NCBI GenBank assembly: GCA_964441285.1
Contig: CAYTUK010000001.1
Coordinates: forward strand, 62,001-126,000
Direction: 5' to 3'
DNA length: 64,000 nucleotides
Source of the DNA: S010-25 sp964441285
Lineage (GTDB): Bacteria; Pseudomonadota; Gammaproteobacteria; SZUA-229
Shown here: piece by piece, positions 45,547 through 55,101 of the stretch
Numbering within the stretch: position 1 is the first letter of the stretch
Layout of the letters: every line of letters begins with the position of its first letter
Made by a program: the position numbers and the translations under genes
Notes under the pieces: generated by a model
Database searches by the model: none
Told to the model about the DNA's origin: nothing
Seen by the model: only the letters and a program-made list of their open reading frames with translations

Positions 45547-46410
45547 ATGTACAAAAAAAGAAAATCAGTGGACACACCTTTTGTTTTGAAGTGCTATCAG
45601 GCTGGATTTCAGTTTGTCGGGTCAGTTTTACCGGCAGTTGCCGGTCGATATGCTTACCAGCTCTGGTTGCAACCGAGGCGGTTTAAGGTGCCGGCATCAG
45701 AAAAAAAGGTGCGTGAAAGCGCCATTATTAAAAAAGTTATTGTCAGTGGGCATGTAATTGTTACTTATCAATGGGGAACTGGAAGCGCGCCCCGTGTGAT
45801 GCTGATTCATGGCTGGAGTGGTCGAGGTTCACAGCTAGGTGGGTTTGTACCGCCTTTGCTTGAAGCGGGGTTCAGGGTAATGAGTTTTGATTTGCCTGCT
45901 CATGGTGGTAGCAGCGGTAAACAGACGAATTTATTAGAGGTTGTTGAAGTAATTAAGCAACTATTTGAACAATTTGGGCCATTTGACAGTGTTATTGCAC
46001 ATTCATTTGGTGGGCCATGCATTGCGCTGGCATTAAAGCAGGGCTTGCCGCTCAGGCGGGTGGTGGTGATTAGCCCACCGGCAACGGCACAGTCCTTATT
46101 TAACCGCTTCGCGGAAATATTGCACTTAACAGAGCGCACAGTTACTTATATGGTGCAACGTCTTGAACGGCAATTTGATGCAGAAGTTCTGGACAAGATA
46201 TCCATGTTAAATAACGTCAGGCAACTGACAATTCCGGCTTTAATTATTCATGATAGAGATGATTTTGATGTGGATTGGGCGCAGGGGAGAGCGGTTGCCG
46301 AGGCGTGGCAGGGGGCTGAATTGATTACGACTAATGGCCTCGGTCATCGCCGCATATTACGTGATGAAGCGACGATTACAAGCACCATACAATTTCTTCA
46401 GCGTGCTTAA
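45547..46410 (+). CDS. Alpha/beta hydrolase
   Basis: A 287-residue soluble hydrolase. HGWSGRGSQ (about residues 88-96) is the oxyanion-hole region, AHSFGG (nucleophile Ser153) replaces the first Gly of the usual G-x-S-x-G with Ala, IIHDRDDFDV holds the acid, and GLGHRRIL holds the catalytic His. An N-terminal 60-residue extension with a membrane-associated hydrophobic stretch (about 22-34) precedes the fold. The substrate is unknown. Confidence 0.82.
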   Translation: MYKKRKSVDTPFVLKCYQAGFQFVGSVLPAVAGRYAYQLWLQPRRFKVPASEKKVRESAIIKKVIVSGHVIVTYQWGTGSAPRVMLIHGWSGRGSQLGGFVPPLLEAGFRVMSFDLPAHGGSSGKQTNLLEVVEVIKQLFEQFGPFDSVIAHSFGGPCIALALKQGLPLRRVVVISPPATAQSLFNRFAEILHLTERTVTYMVQRLERQFDAEVLDKISMLNNVRQLTIPALIIHDRDDFDVDWAQGRAVAEAWQGAELITTNGLGHRRILRDEATITSTIQFLQRA

Positions 46411-46727
46411 GTCATATCAACACTTCCCGCAGCGTGACTTTAATCCGGTCAGATTCAGTTAAATTGTAATATTATTGCTGTGACACGCTGTCAATACCCT
46501 TCCCTCCTGTAGGCTCGATTGCACACCTCCATGTGCCAGACGATCTTGACCAGAAGTCGTCTTTTTATATAACTCAGTAGTAAGGGGCATAAGGCCGCAA
46601 AGATTGCTCATTATCGGGCAGAAATTTTATCGCGATAGATTCTTTTACAGTATTAACCGAGCGTTGGTATCAGAGTATTTAAAAATTAAGTCCTTAAATT
46701 CAGTAATTTTTCATTCTTTGAATATAC
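46411..46727. other. Intergenic region with diverged dispersed-repeat copy
   Basis: No gene is supported here. At 46481-46583 lies a diverged repeat copy: GACACGCTGTCAATAC, GTAGGCTCGA, GACGATCTTGA and the end CTTTTTATATAACTCAGTAG align with the copy at 46728-46866. The two are in the same orientation about 250 bases apart. Confidence 0.6.
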
Positions 46728-46866
46728 TTACCTAACAGGATGGATGAAAAGGATACTTATGGTGTCAGGACAGGCTGTCAATACATCTATGTAGGCTCGA
46801 CAACCGCATCCCTGCGGCTGACGGTCTTGAAGCATAAGTATCCTTTTTATCCGTTTCAGTAGATAA
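46728..46866 (-). repeat. Dispersed inverted-repeat element, copy D (mixed orientation)
   Basis: The outer ends (TTACCTAACAGG left, GTTTCAGTAGATAA right) are those of the minus orientation, as in copy E. The core (TGTCAATACATC, GTAGGCTCGACAACCGCATCC, GACGGTCTTGA) is in the plus orientation, as in copies B, C and F. The stem arms AAAAGGATACTTATG and CATAAGTATCCTTTT are near-perfect complements. Confidence 0.8.
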
Positions 46867-47094
46867 CAGACTAAATAACTATTTAGCGAAGCTCTGATTA
46901 GGGCTGGGTTGGATGCGCGGTTATTCAGGTGTCACTTTTCCAGAGTGTAAATGCAGACTAATGGCTGGTTATTATGAGAGTTTATACTGTAAAGGTGGTG
47001 CATTTAAATGGGAAGTTATTCGTCACCTGAGCAGAACTTCCTTAGCAATATTGCCCTGTTTTATTGGCAATACTAATCAAAACAGGGGTGTCTT
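46867..47094 (+). promoter_or_regulatory. Leader of the second motor cluster, with hairpin over the ribosome-binding site
   Basis: CCCTGTTTT (47054-47062) and AAAACAGGG (47079-47087) are exact complements with a 16-base loop. The right arm contains the Shine-Dalgarno AGGGG (47084-47088) of the gene starting at 47095. A 67-codon frame at 46913-47116 looks spurious. Confidence 0.5.
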
Positions 47095-47613
47095 ATGGTC
47101 AAAGGAATATTTTTAGTACTCAGTCTCTTATACATGAGTGCTGTTAACGCAGAGCAGGTGGGCAGTCAGCAAATTAAAGGTTTAGATGAGCAGGTGCAGG
47201 ATATAAAAAAAGATGTGCTTGACCTGACGACTGAACTTTCCCAGCTAGAAGAAAAATTACTTTATCCATCAAATACTCAAGTTGCACTCTTTGTCGCATT
47301 AACCGGGAATAAAAAATTTCAGCTTGACTCGATGCAGGTAGAGATTGATAACAAAATTGTTGCTGAGCATGTTTATACATTTAAAGAGCTGGAAGCATTA
47401 CAGGAAGGTGGTGTGCAGCGTATTTATACTGGAAATATTAAAACAGGTGATCACAACTTAATTATCAGTTTTATTGGTCGTACTGAGTCCGATGATGAAT
47501 ATAAGCGTAGTAAAAAATATATTATTACCAAAGCAGTTGGGCCAAAGTTCGTCGAAATAATATTGGCGGGTAAAAAAACTTCTGACCAGAAAATTCATTT
47601 TAAGGACTGGTAA
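47095..47613 (+). CDS. Periplasmic coiled-coil protein of motor cluster 2
   Basis: A 172-residue protein with a Sec signal (cleavage after VNA, about residue 19), a short coiled coil (about residues 24-55, IKGLDEQVQDIKKDVLDL) and a beta-rich domain (about 60-172, with TQVALFVAL and NLIISFIGR). It is the first gene of a run that continues to the ExbB/ExbD/TonB-like genes. I know similar proteins only as conserved neighbours of such motors. No enzymatic motif is present. A leader hairpin may control its translation. Confidence 0.7.
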   Translation: MVKGIFLVLSLLYMSAVNAEQVGSQQIKGLDEQVQDIKKDVLDLTTELSQLEEKLLYPSNTQVALFVALTGNKKFQLDSMQVEIDNKIVAEHVYTFKELEALQEGGVQRIYTGNIKTGDHNLIISFIGRTESDDEYKRSKKYIITKAVGPKFVEIILAGKKTSDQKIHFKDW

Positions 47614-47623
47614 CTAAAAGTTG

Positions 47624-49837
47624 ATGCTGATGATTAGCCGGTTGTTAATTTTTCTAGCGAGTTGCCTGGTGATAGTGCAGGCTCAGGCAGGCAGTGATTT
47701 ACATCATGTCGACTTGCATGATCTTTTTTTAGGCGAAGTGCTTTATGATGCCTATCAGAATAAATATTTTACCGCACTAAGTAAGCTGGATAATGAACTC
47801 GATCAATATAATGAAGTGGATGAAAAACAGCTTGATCCACTGCATTATAATATTGGGCAGGCTAAATTCTTAGTTGGTGATCTTGAGTTGCGCTATCGCA
47901 TGAATTTGCGTGCAGGTAAGGCAATACAGGCGGTGTTGGGAAAGGGAATCGACCAGGCAACGCGTAATTTTGCAGCATTACAACTGGCACGAGTATTTTT
48001 TAAGAAAAGTGAGCCAAAGAGAGCTCTCTATGCACTGAACTTAATTCGTTATGATGCAAAAAAATCCCGCTATGAAATGTTTTATTCGCTTGGATTGCTG
48101 AGGCACAGGCCACCCAATACATTTAAAAAGAGAGTTAAATACTTGCGGGCACTTGCTTCTATCGATACCGGTCAGTATTCACGGGCGATAAAAATTCTAC
48201 AGAATTTGAAAAAAGAAAAATTATTTCGGGGCTTTGCACTTTATAACCTCGGCATAGCTCAAATTAAATCTGGTCATGTTGTTGCTGGGGAAAAAACTTT
48301 TGACGCACTGGGGCAGATTGAAACCAGTGATAAAGGTTTACTGGCACTGAAAGATAAAGCCAATATTAAATTAGCTTACCGTTATGTCAGGCAGAATAAC
48401 GTGGTGTTGGCAAAAAAATATTTCGAACGTGTACGCCTGCATGGGCCCTATTCAAATAAAGCATTATTAGGTTCTGGCTGGATTGCTATCTTGCAGGGAA
48501 AATTTGACAGAGCGCTTGTCCCGTGGACGCTGTTACATGGGCGCAGTAAAATCGATCAATCAGTGCAGGAAGCAATGATGGCGGTTCCCTACGCCTATGG
48601 AAAACTAAAAGCATATGGTAGATCAGCCAATCTATATGGTCAGGCTATGGATGTATTTTCACGTCAGATAGGTAAACTGGATACGTCCATTAAAAGTATT
48701 CGAAACGGAGATTTCCTGAAGGCACTGCTGAATAAGCGCGGTAATAAAGATAAAAATTGGGTGGTCAATTTACGTCAATTAAAAGGTGCGCCAGAAACTC
48801 GTTATATCCTTGATTTAATGGCATCAAATAATTTTCAGGAGTCGTATAAAAATTATAGAGATATGGAGAATTTACGCCACATTCTGACTAAGTGGCTTAA
48901 TGATCTGGATACATTTGAAGACTTAATAGAAAAACGCAGACAGTATCAGCAGCCACTGCTGCCAGTAATAGAGAAAAAGTTCAGAAAAATAGATGCACGC
49001 ATGAAATTAAGGCTGGAGCAGCGTGATAATTTGAACACAAAAATACAGAACATGTTAATCGCGCCGCGTCCCGAATATCTGGCAACAGCTAATGAGCGCA
49101 TAGCGCTGGATAAATTAACTCGCATAAAAGACTACCTTACGCTACATCCGGCTAAATCTACAGCTGAGATAAAAAGCAGAGTCGCCAGGCTAAATGGTGT
49201 TTTACTCTGGTCTGTGCGTACCGAATTTGATCAACGATTAACCGATGCATATAAACATCTTCATACTCTCGATGGGGTTATTAAAAAACTTAAAGTACAA
49301 TATTACTCATTTATTCGTACACGTCAGGCGGCAACGCAGAGTTACGAAGGCTATACCATTCTGATTCGACAGTTACGAACGCGTTTGTATGCGGCACAGA
49401 AAAAATTAAATAGTGTGATGGCAAAACAGGGGCGCGTGATTAATACTATGGCAGAGAACTCGCTGAGTAAACGTAGGAAGCGACTTGAAGAATATCAGAT
49501 TAAAGCACGGTTTGCACTGGCTGAAAGTTATGATCGTGCAACAAAATCTCAACGTGATAAAGAAATTGAAATTCGGCATAAAAATTCGGCAATAAACCAG
49601 TCAACAGAAATAAAAAACCATAAAACAGGTGATCAGCCTGTTACGAAAAAGGCAGATACCAGTTTGTCCATTAAACAGCAGTTGAAAGTCCAACAGGGAA
49701 AAATAAAATCTAAAAGTAACCTGTTTCCTCATGGTTTATGGTCAGGTAAAAAACATGCAACATTTCCTTCTAAAAAGAGAAATAAAAAACCGTGGATTAG
49801 AAATGCAATTAATCCTTATACAGGCGATATGCAATGA
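47624..49837 (+). CDS. Large TPR-type periplasmic protein of motor cluster 2
   Basis: A 737-residue protein from ATG 47624. It has an N-terminal signal with two readings: Sec cleavage after QAQA, or an early lipobox-like LASC at residue 14. Helical TPR-like repeats cover about residues 30-330 (for example FALYNLGIAQIKSGHVVAGEKTFD and KALLGSGWIAILQGKFDRALVPW). A long charged helical region follows (about 380-640), and a basic tail. It overlaps the next gene by 4 bases (ATGA). Large TPR proteins are typical periplasmic parts of Agl-Glt-like machines. Confidence 0.78.
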   Translation: MLMISRLLIFLASCLVIVQAQAGSDLHHVDLHDLFLGEVLYDAYQNKYFTALSKLDNELDQYNEVDEKQLDPLHYNIGQAKFLVGDLELRYRMNLRAGKAIQAVLGKGIDQATRNFAALQLARVFFKKSEPKRALYALNLIRYDAKKSRYEMFYSLGLLRHRPPNTFKKRVKYLRALASIDTGQYSRAIKILQNLKKEKLFRGFALYNLGIAQIKSGHVVAGEKTFDALGQIETSDKGLLALKDKANIKLAYRYVRQNNVVLAKKYFERVRLHGPYSNKALLGSGWIAILQGKFDRALVPWTLLHGRSKIDQSVQEAMMAVPYAYGKLKAYGRSANLYGQAMDVFSRQIGKLDTSIKSIRNGDFLKALLNKRGNKDKNWVVNLRQLKGAPETRYILDLMASNNFQESYKNYRDMENLRHILTKWLNDLDTFEDLIEKRRQYQQPLLPVIEKKFRKIDARMKLRLEQRDNLNTKIQNMLIAPRPEYLATANERIALDKLTRIKDYLTLHPAKSTAEIKSRVARLNGVLLWSVRTEFDQRLTDAYKHLHTLDGVIKKLKVQYYSFIRTRQAATQSYEGYTILIRQLRTRLYAAQKKLNSVMAKQGRVINTMAENSLSKRRKRLEEYQIKARFALAESYDRATKSQRDKEIEIRHKNSAINQSTEIKNHKTGDQPVTKKADTSLSIKQQLKVQQGKIKSKSNLFPHGLWSGKKHATFPSKKRNKKPWIRNAINPYTGDMQ

Positions 49838-52800
49838 CAATTCGCAAGGCTTATTTCTTACATGGTATAGCGATAGTAATTTCAGCGTTACTGGTTTCAT
49901 GTGAAACCACAAATACAGGCAGTACATTGGAAAGCTTAAACAATGTTACTTTTAAGGTTAAAGAAGAAAAAGTAAATGATAGTCTGGACAAGGCGATGGA
50001 AAGCTATGAGAAATTTCTCAAAAATACACCTGAAACAGCAATGACACCAGAGGCAATTCGTCGGCTTGCGGATTTGAAAATTCAGAAAGATTACACCTTA
50101 TCCAGTCAGTTTAAGGATAATAACACTGTTCAGTCTAATACAAAACTACCCATAAAAAACACAGCATCAACAACCAGTAAAATAGATGTTGTATCACAAA
50201 AAAGCAGAATTGATGCGCCTGAGAAAACCTTTTTCGCAGAGAAGAAACAGAAAAAGAATAAAATATCGAAGAAAAACGGATTGTCGCACATTGCTGATTT
50301 AAAAGGCGAGTCAGAAAACGTGTTCATGAAACGCGCAGGGGCGAAGATTGATCTTTCAGCTAAAGAAGGGAAACAAAAGCGGATATTGTTAGCACAGAAG
50401 AATGAATCCGCACAGGCTGCTGGTACAGAACAGGCCATTAAACTCTATCAGGGGCTGTTAAAGAAATATCCACTATTTAAACGTAATGATCAGGTACTTT
50501 ATCAGTTGTCCCGCGCCTATGCGGAAAATGGCCAGATTGATCAGGCGATGAAGACGCTTGAGCATTTAATAAGGCGATATCCGCATTCACGCCATATTGA
50601 TGAAGCGCAGTTTCGACGTGCAGAATATTTCTTTACCAGAAAGAAATTTATTGATGCAGAAGATGCGTATCAGGCCGTATTGAATTTTGGTGTAACTTCG
50701 GAATTCTATGAGCTGGCATTATACAAACAAGGTTGGACCTACTTTAAGCAGGGGCTGTATGAGAATGCATTAACTGATTATATAAAAATGCTTGATTTTA
50801 AAATTAAAAATGGTTATGACCTTGGTAATATTAAAAATAAAATAGAGAAAAAACGTGTTGATGATACCTATCGTGTAATCAGTTTGAGTTTCTCCTATCT
50901 GGGTGGTGCGCAAGCAATTACTGAATATTTCTCCAGTCATGGGCATCGTGATTATGAGGCCAGTATTTACAGTCATCTTGGAGAATATTATTTAAATAAG
51001 CGCCGTTACTCCGATGCTTCCGGATCTTATAATGCTTATATCAAGCGTAATCCTTTGTCGAAAGAATCTCCCTATTTTGGTATCAGGATTATTGAAATTT
51101 ATAAAAAAGGCGGATTCCCAAAACTTGTTGTTGATGCAAAAAAAGCATTTTCTACAACGTATGGTTTGCGATCCAATTACTGGACATTTTTTAATGTCAA
51201 TAAAAATCCGCAAATACTTGCTTTTCTTAAATCTAACTTGATTGATCTGGCAAATCACTACCATGCTTTATATCAAGGCAAACATCTGAGAAAGCAGCAA
51301 CCGACAAATTATATTGAAGCCATAAAATGGTATCGTGAATTCTTACTCTCATTCCCTGCAAGCAAAGAAGCACCAGAATTAAACAATCAGTTTGCAGAAT
51401 TGCTACTGGAAGGAAAAGATTATAAAAATGCTGCAATTGAATATGAACGCACGGCTTATAGTTATGCCGGTTATGAAAAAGCAGCAAATGCGGGTTACGC
51501 TGCGGTTTATTCTTATCGGGAATATTTAAAGCAGGCGAAACAATCAAAGCGTAATGGAATTAAGCGTGAAATTATACGCAGTTCACTTAAGTTTGCCGAA
51601 CACTTTCCGCGACATAAACATGCTGCTGTTGTTCTGGTTGCGGCAGTGGATGATATGTATGCACTGGAAGATTATAAAAATGCAATTTTAACAGGAAGAA
51701 AAATAATAAGAAATTATCCATATATGGATAAAAAATTATTGCGCTCAACCTGGATGGTAGTCGCGCATGCTTCTTTTGATACAGCAAATTATAAAGCTGC
51801 AGAAGGTGCTTATATTCAAACATTAAAACTAACTAAAAAGCAGAATAAAAGTCGAAAATCATTAATAGAGAACCTTGCTGCATCAGTCTATAAACAGGGT
51901 ACACAGGCAAGAACTTTAGGTAATCATCAGCTTGCTGCAAATAATTTTTTACGGGTTGCAAAAGTGGCTCCCGGTTCGAAAATACGTTCTATAGCTGACT
52001 ATGATGGTGCTACAGAGCTTATTAAGTTAAAGCAGTGGGGTCGAGCCTCAGTTGTGTTGAAGCAGTTCAGGGAATTGTACCCAAAAAATAAATTTCAGCA
52101 TGATATAACGCAGAAACTTGCTGTTGTTTATAAAAAAGAAGGCAAGTTATTGTTGTCTGCTGCTGAATTTGAGCGTATAGAGGAAGAAAATCCAGGTAAT
52201 AAAGCTTTGCGGCGTGAAGCATTATCTCAGGCCGCTGATTTGTATGAAAAAATCAAAGCCAGAAAAGAAGCACTACGAGTGTATAAGAAACTGGTTAAAT
52301 ATTTCCCTTATCCTATTGAAGATGCGATTGAATCACGCCATAAAATGGCGCTAATATATTTAGCTAATAAACAGTTTAAGCAATACAGAATACAGTTAAA
52401 TAAGATTATTGAGACAGATAAGCATGGCGGTAAAAATCGAACTAAGAGGACGAAATATCTGGCAGCTAATGCTTCTCTGGCGCTTGCTAAGTCCACTTTT
52501 AATGCATTTAATAAAATAAATCTGGTTAAACCCTTCAGAAAAAACTTGAGGAGAAAGAAGCGGAGTATGCGTGCAGCCATTAATACTTATACACAACTGA
52601 TTGATTATCATGTTGCCGATGTCACGGCGGCTGCAACTTATTATATTGCAGAAATCTATTATGGCTTTAGTCGTTCACTGATAACATCTGAACGCCCGAC
52701 TAACCTTAATGATGAAGAGCTTGAGCAGTACAACACCGCTATTGAGGATAAAGCCTACCCATTTGAAAAGAAAGCCATTGCTGTGCATGAAAAGAATACT

Positions 52801-53010
52801 GAGTTACTTGATGAGGGCATTTATAATAAATGGATTGATAAAAGTTTGCAGAAACTGGCTGTTCTATATCCGGCGCGTTATGCGAAAACTGAGCAGCATG
52901 GAAAATTATTGCTCTATATTCAGGCACATAAAAACATATTGAAGCAGCCCGGTTTAAAAAAGAATTCTGCATTATTAAAATCGGGAAGCACATCAAGTCG
53001 ACAGTATTAA
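49834..53010 (+). CDS. Giant TPR lipoprotein of motor cluster 2
   Basis: A 1058-residue protein. The lipobox LVSC gives acylated Cys23, so it should be membrane-anchored. A polar, Lys/Ser-rich segment (about 60-195) precedes at least a dozen TPR-like repeats (about 200-960), for example QVLYQLSRAYAENGQIDQAMKTLEHLIRRYP, cited in part, and AQFRRAEYFFTRKKFIDAEDAY. The layout recalls large TPR proteins of Myxococcus gliding complexes (GltD/AgmU type), though only as a structural class. Translation is coupled to the preceding gene. Confidence 0.8.
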   Translation: MTIRKAYFLHGIAIVISALLVSCETTNTGSTLESLNNVTFKVKEEKVNDSLDKAMESYEKFLKNTPETAMTPEAIRRLADLKIQKDYTLSSQFKDNNTVQSNTKLPIKNTASTTSKIDVVSQKSRIDAPEKTFFAEKKQKKNKISKKNGLSHIADLKGESENVFMKRAGAKIDLSAKEGKQKRILLAQKNESAQAAGTEQAIKLYQGLLKKYPLFKRNDQVLYQLSRAYAENGQIDQAMKTLEHLIRRYPHSRHIDEAQFRRAEYFFTRKKFIDAEDAYQAVLNFGVTSEFYELALYKQGWTYFKQGLYENALTDYIKMLDFKIKNGYDLGNIKNKIEKKRVDDTYRVISLSFSYLGGAQAITEYFSSHGHRDYEASIYSHLGEYYLNKRRYSDASGSYNAYIKRNPLSKESPYFGIRIIEIYKKGGFPKLVVDAKKAFSTTYGLRSNYWTFFNVNKNPQILAFLKSNLIDLANHYHALYQGKHLRKQQPTNYIEAIKWYREFLLSFPASKEAPELNNQFAELLLEGKDYKNAAIEYERTAYSYAGYEKAANAGYAAVYSYREYLKQAKQSKRNGIKREIIRSSLKFAEHFPRHKHAAVVLVAAVDDMYALEDYKNAILTGRKIIRNYPYMDKKLLRSTWMVVAHASFDTANYKAAEGAYIQTLKLTKKQNKSRKSLIENLAASVYKQGTQARTLGNHQLAANNFLRVAKVAPGSKIRSIADYDGATELIKLKQWGRASVVLKQFRELYPKNKFQHDITQKLAVVYKKEGKLLLSAAEFERIEEENPGNKALRREALSQAADLYEKIKARKEALRVYKKLVKYFPYPIEDAIESRHKMALIYLANKQFKQYRIQLNKIIETDKHGGKNRTKRTKYLAANASLALAKSTFNAFNKINLVKPFRKNLRRKKRSMRAAINTYTQLIDYHVADVTAAATYYIAEIYYGFSRSLITSERPTNLNDEELEQYNTAIEDKAYPFEKKAIAVHEKNTELLDEGIYNKWIDKSLQKLAVLYPARYAKTEQHGKLLLYIQAHKNILKQPGLKKNSALLKSGSTSSRQY

Positions 53011-53084
53011 ACAATGGCTGAAAAATTAAAAAAACAAATAGTGAAAAATCATAGAATTAAACATAGGGTAATGGATAATTAGTA

Positions 53085-53753
53085 ATGCATTTAATAAATT
53101 TTATTCTGACAAGAAGTCTGCTACGTATGGTTTCACTGATACATGCAAGATATAGAATATTTTTTTTAAGTACATTAATTTTAGTAATGGGTGCCTGCGC
53201 TCAAATAAAACCAGAAACAGATCAACCCGATGTTGTAAAGGTGCAGCAAACATCCCAGAAAATTGTGGTTGATAAAAAGGTGCGGCGTGATTTTAGACAG
53301 GCTGTTGCGTTAATGCAGAATAATGCATCTGAGCCAGATACAATGCGGGCGATTCATTTGTTTGAATCGGTTATTAAGCGAGAGAAACGCTTGCCAGCAC
53401 CCTATGTTGATCTTGCGATTGCCTATGAGCGTATTAACAAAACTAAGCTGGTAGAGAGAAATTTAATTTCTGCCTTAAAACTGGATATTGGCCATGCTGT
53501 TGCTAATAATGAGCTGGGTTTGCTGTATAGAAAAGAGGGGCGTTTCAGAGCTGCTCGTATTGCTTATCAAAATGCGATTAACGCCCATCCTGATTATTTA
53601 CCGGCAAAACGAAATCTAGGTGTCCTCTGTGATATGTATTTGCACGATTATGCCTGTGCACTGGTGCAGTTTCAGGATTACCTGGAGCTGAAGCCTGATG
53701 ATAAAATGGTTGCTATCTGGGTGGCTGATATAAAGCAACGTCTGGCTAAATAA
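53085..53753 (+). CDS. Small TPR lipoprotein of motor cluster 2
   Basis: A 222-residue protein with a long hydrophobic N-terminus ending in a lipobox MGAC (Cys38), then a TPR domain (about 70-215) with repeats such as APYVDLAIAYERINKTKLVERNLISAL and VANNELGLLYRKEGRFRAARIAYQNAI in the usual W/L-x-x-LG-x-A pattern. It is comparable in size and layout to the AglT/GltE TPR lipoprotein of Myxococcus. An ATG at 53127 is an alternative start. A repeat copy follows directly. Confidence 0.8.
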   Translation: MHLINFILTRSLLRMVSLIHARYRIFFLSTLILVMGACAQIKPETDQPDVVKVQQTSQKIVVDKKVRRDFRQAVALMQNNASEPDTMRAIHLFESVIKREKRLPAPYVDLAIAYERINKTKLVERNLISALKLDIGHAVANNELGLLYRKEGRFRAARIAYQNAINAHPDYLPAKRNLGVLCDMYLHDYACALVQFQDYLELKPDDKMVAIWVADIKQRLAK

Positions 53754-53763
53754 AAATTTATAC

Positions 53764-53895
53764 TTACTAACAGGATGGACGAAAAGGATACCTGGTGTTC
53801 AAGACCATCAGCCGGAGAGATGGGGTGACGAGCTTACATGGAGGTATTTATAGCGTGTCTTGAACAATCGGTATTTTTTTCATCTGTTTCAGTAA
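53764..53895 (-). repeat. Dispersed 132-bp inverted-repeat element, copy E
   Basis: It is the reverse orientation of copies B, C and F: left end TTACTAACAGG, right end CTGTTTCAGTAA. The core read backwards gives AATACCTCCATGTAAGCTCG and GATGGTCTTGAA. It lies between two genes of motor cluster 2. Confidence 0.82.
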
Positions 53896-53957
53896 TAAAT
53901 TACATTAATGGGAAAGCGGTGCTATTTTATATTGCTTATGAATGATGAGGTGACATT

Positions 53958-54248
53958 ATGAATTTAAAAGCTATACTGAAAATAGTAATCTGTTTTTATC
54001 TATTGGTGTCCTTTTCTGTATCCGCTGATAGTAGCAGGCATGATACTAATGTAAAAGAGTTATCCGGTATTTCTATTATTGGTAATAAGGAATCGCCAAC
54101 GTCATTATACATTGTACCCTGGGAGAATTCCGAAGTTGGTGTTGCAACAAGTTTGAATGCGGATTTACTGCATGATAATAATCAAGCTATTGATAAGGAT
54201 GTTTTTTTACGTGAGCTGGATTTTTATAATTTAAGTCACAAAAAATAA
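53958..54248 (+). CDS. Small periplasmic protein associated with motor clusters
   Basis: A 96-residue protein with a Sec signal (cleavage after VSA, about residue 23). The conserved part ELSGISIIGNKESPTSLYIVPW (about residues 35-55) resembles short proteins that I recall beside ExbB/ExbD genes in other Gammaproteobacteria, usually annotated hypothetical. The C-terminus is acidic (DKDVFLRELDFYNL). It lies between the TPR lipoprotein and exbB, so a role in the same complex is inferred. Confidence 0.65.
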   Translation: MNLKAILKIVICFYLLVSFSVSADSSRHDTNVKELSGISIIGNKESPTSLYIVPWENSEVGVATSLNADLLHDNNQAIDKDVFLRELDFYNLSHKK

Positions 54249-54435
54249 TTAAAAAAATATGGCTACAATATGAACCAGGCAGTCGTTGATTAAGTCATGA
54301 AGCATTATTTTGTGATTAAAACATCCCGTTTCCGTGTGGTGAAGTTTCGCAATAAAGTAGCCGTTATATTTTAGAATTTAACCCAGTCATTAACTATTAA
54401 TTTGAAACAAACTTTATATTCATGAGGAGTACATG

Positions 54436-55101
54436 ATGGATACTATCCAGTCAACTGTGCAGTTTTTTCAGACCGGCGGTGCATTTATGTATCCGATTCT
54501 TATTATGTTTGCCTTTGGTACAGCCATCTGCATTGAACGTTACCTGAAATTGTCAGGTGTTGGGCGAGCGAATAAAAAGGTTTGGGCAAAAGTACATCCA
54601 CTGCTAGATTCAGGTAACTTTGACCAGGCGCGCGATGCGATTAATGGTGATAATTCATCGATAGCTCGGTTGTTAAATATGGGGCTTTCACGTCAGGGTT
54701 CGGTGCGCCGTCGTGATGATATTGAAATTGCGATGGAAGAAAGCATGATGGAGATTATTCCTCAACTGGAAAAACGCACACCTTATATTGCACTGTTTGC
54801 TAATATTTGTACGTTACTTGGTCTGTTAGGTACTATCATGGGTTTAATCGCGGCTTTCACTGCGGTTGCTAATGCAGACCCTGCGGAAAAAGCCGACTTA
54901 CTTTCTGCCAGTATCTCTGTCGCAATGAATACGACGGCATTCGGTTTGATGGCAGCGATTCCGCTGTTAATTGTTCATGCTATGCTGTCTTCGCGTACGG
55001 TAGAAATCATTGACAGCCTGGAAATGGCCTCGGTTAAAACGCTCAATTTGATTGCCGACTTTGCTAAGCGTCAGGTATCACTGGCGGCAAAAAATGGCTA
55101 G
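54436..55101 (+). CDS. exbB: ExbB/TolQ-type proton channel of motor cluster 2 (AglR-like)
   Basis: An inner-membrane channel protein of 221 residues from ATG 54436, which is 6 bases after GGAG (an ATG one codon earlier is too close). Helix 1 is at about residues 13-33 (GAFMYPILIMFAFGTAICIERYL), and helices 2 and 3 at about 115-145 and 160-185 contain LLGLLGTIMGLIAAF and MNTTAFGLMAAIPLLI. The pattern is the standard ExbB/TolQ one. The gene order ExbB-ExbD-ExbD matches aglR-aglQ-aglS of Myxococcus. It overlaps the first exbD by 8 bases. Confidence 0.92.
   Translation: MDTIQSTVQFFQTGGAFMYPILIMFAFGTAICIERYLKLSGVGRANKKVWAKVHPLLDSGNFDQARDAINGDNSSIARLLNMGLSRQGSVRRRDDIEIAMEESMMEIIPQLEKRTPYIALFANICTLLGLLGTIMGLIAAFTAVANADPAEKADLLSASISVAMNTTAFGLMAAIPLLIVHAMLSSRTVEIIDSLEMASVKTLNLIADFAKRQVSLAAKNG

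Noticed and set aside
46913..47116. 67-codon frame before motor cluster 2
   Set aside because: It has no ribosome-binding site, has an odd composition, and overlaps the leader hairpin and the start of the real gene at 47095.
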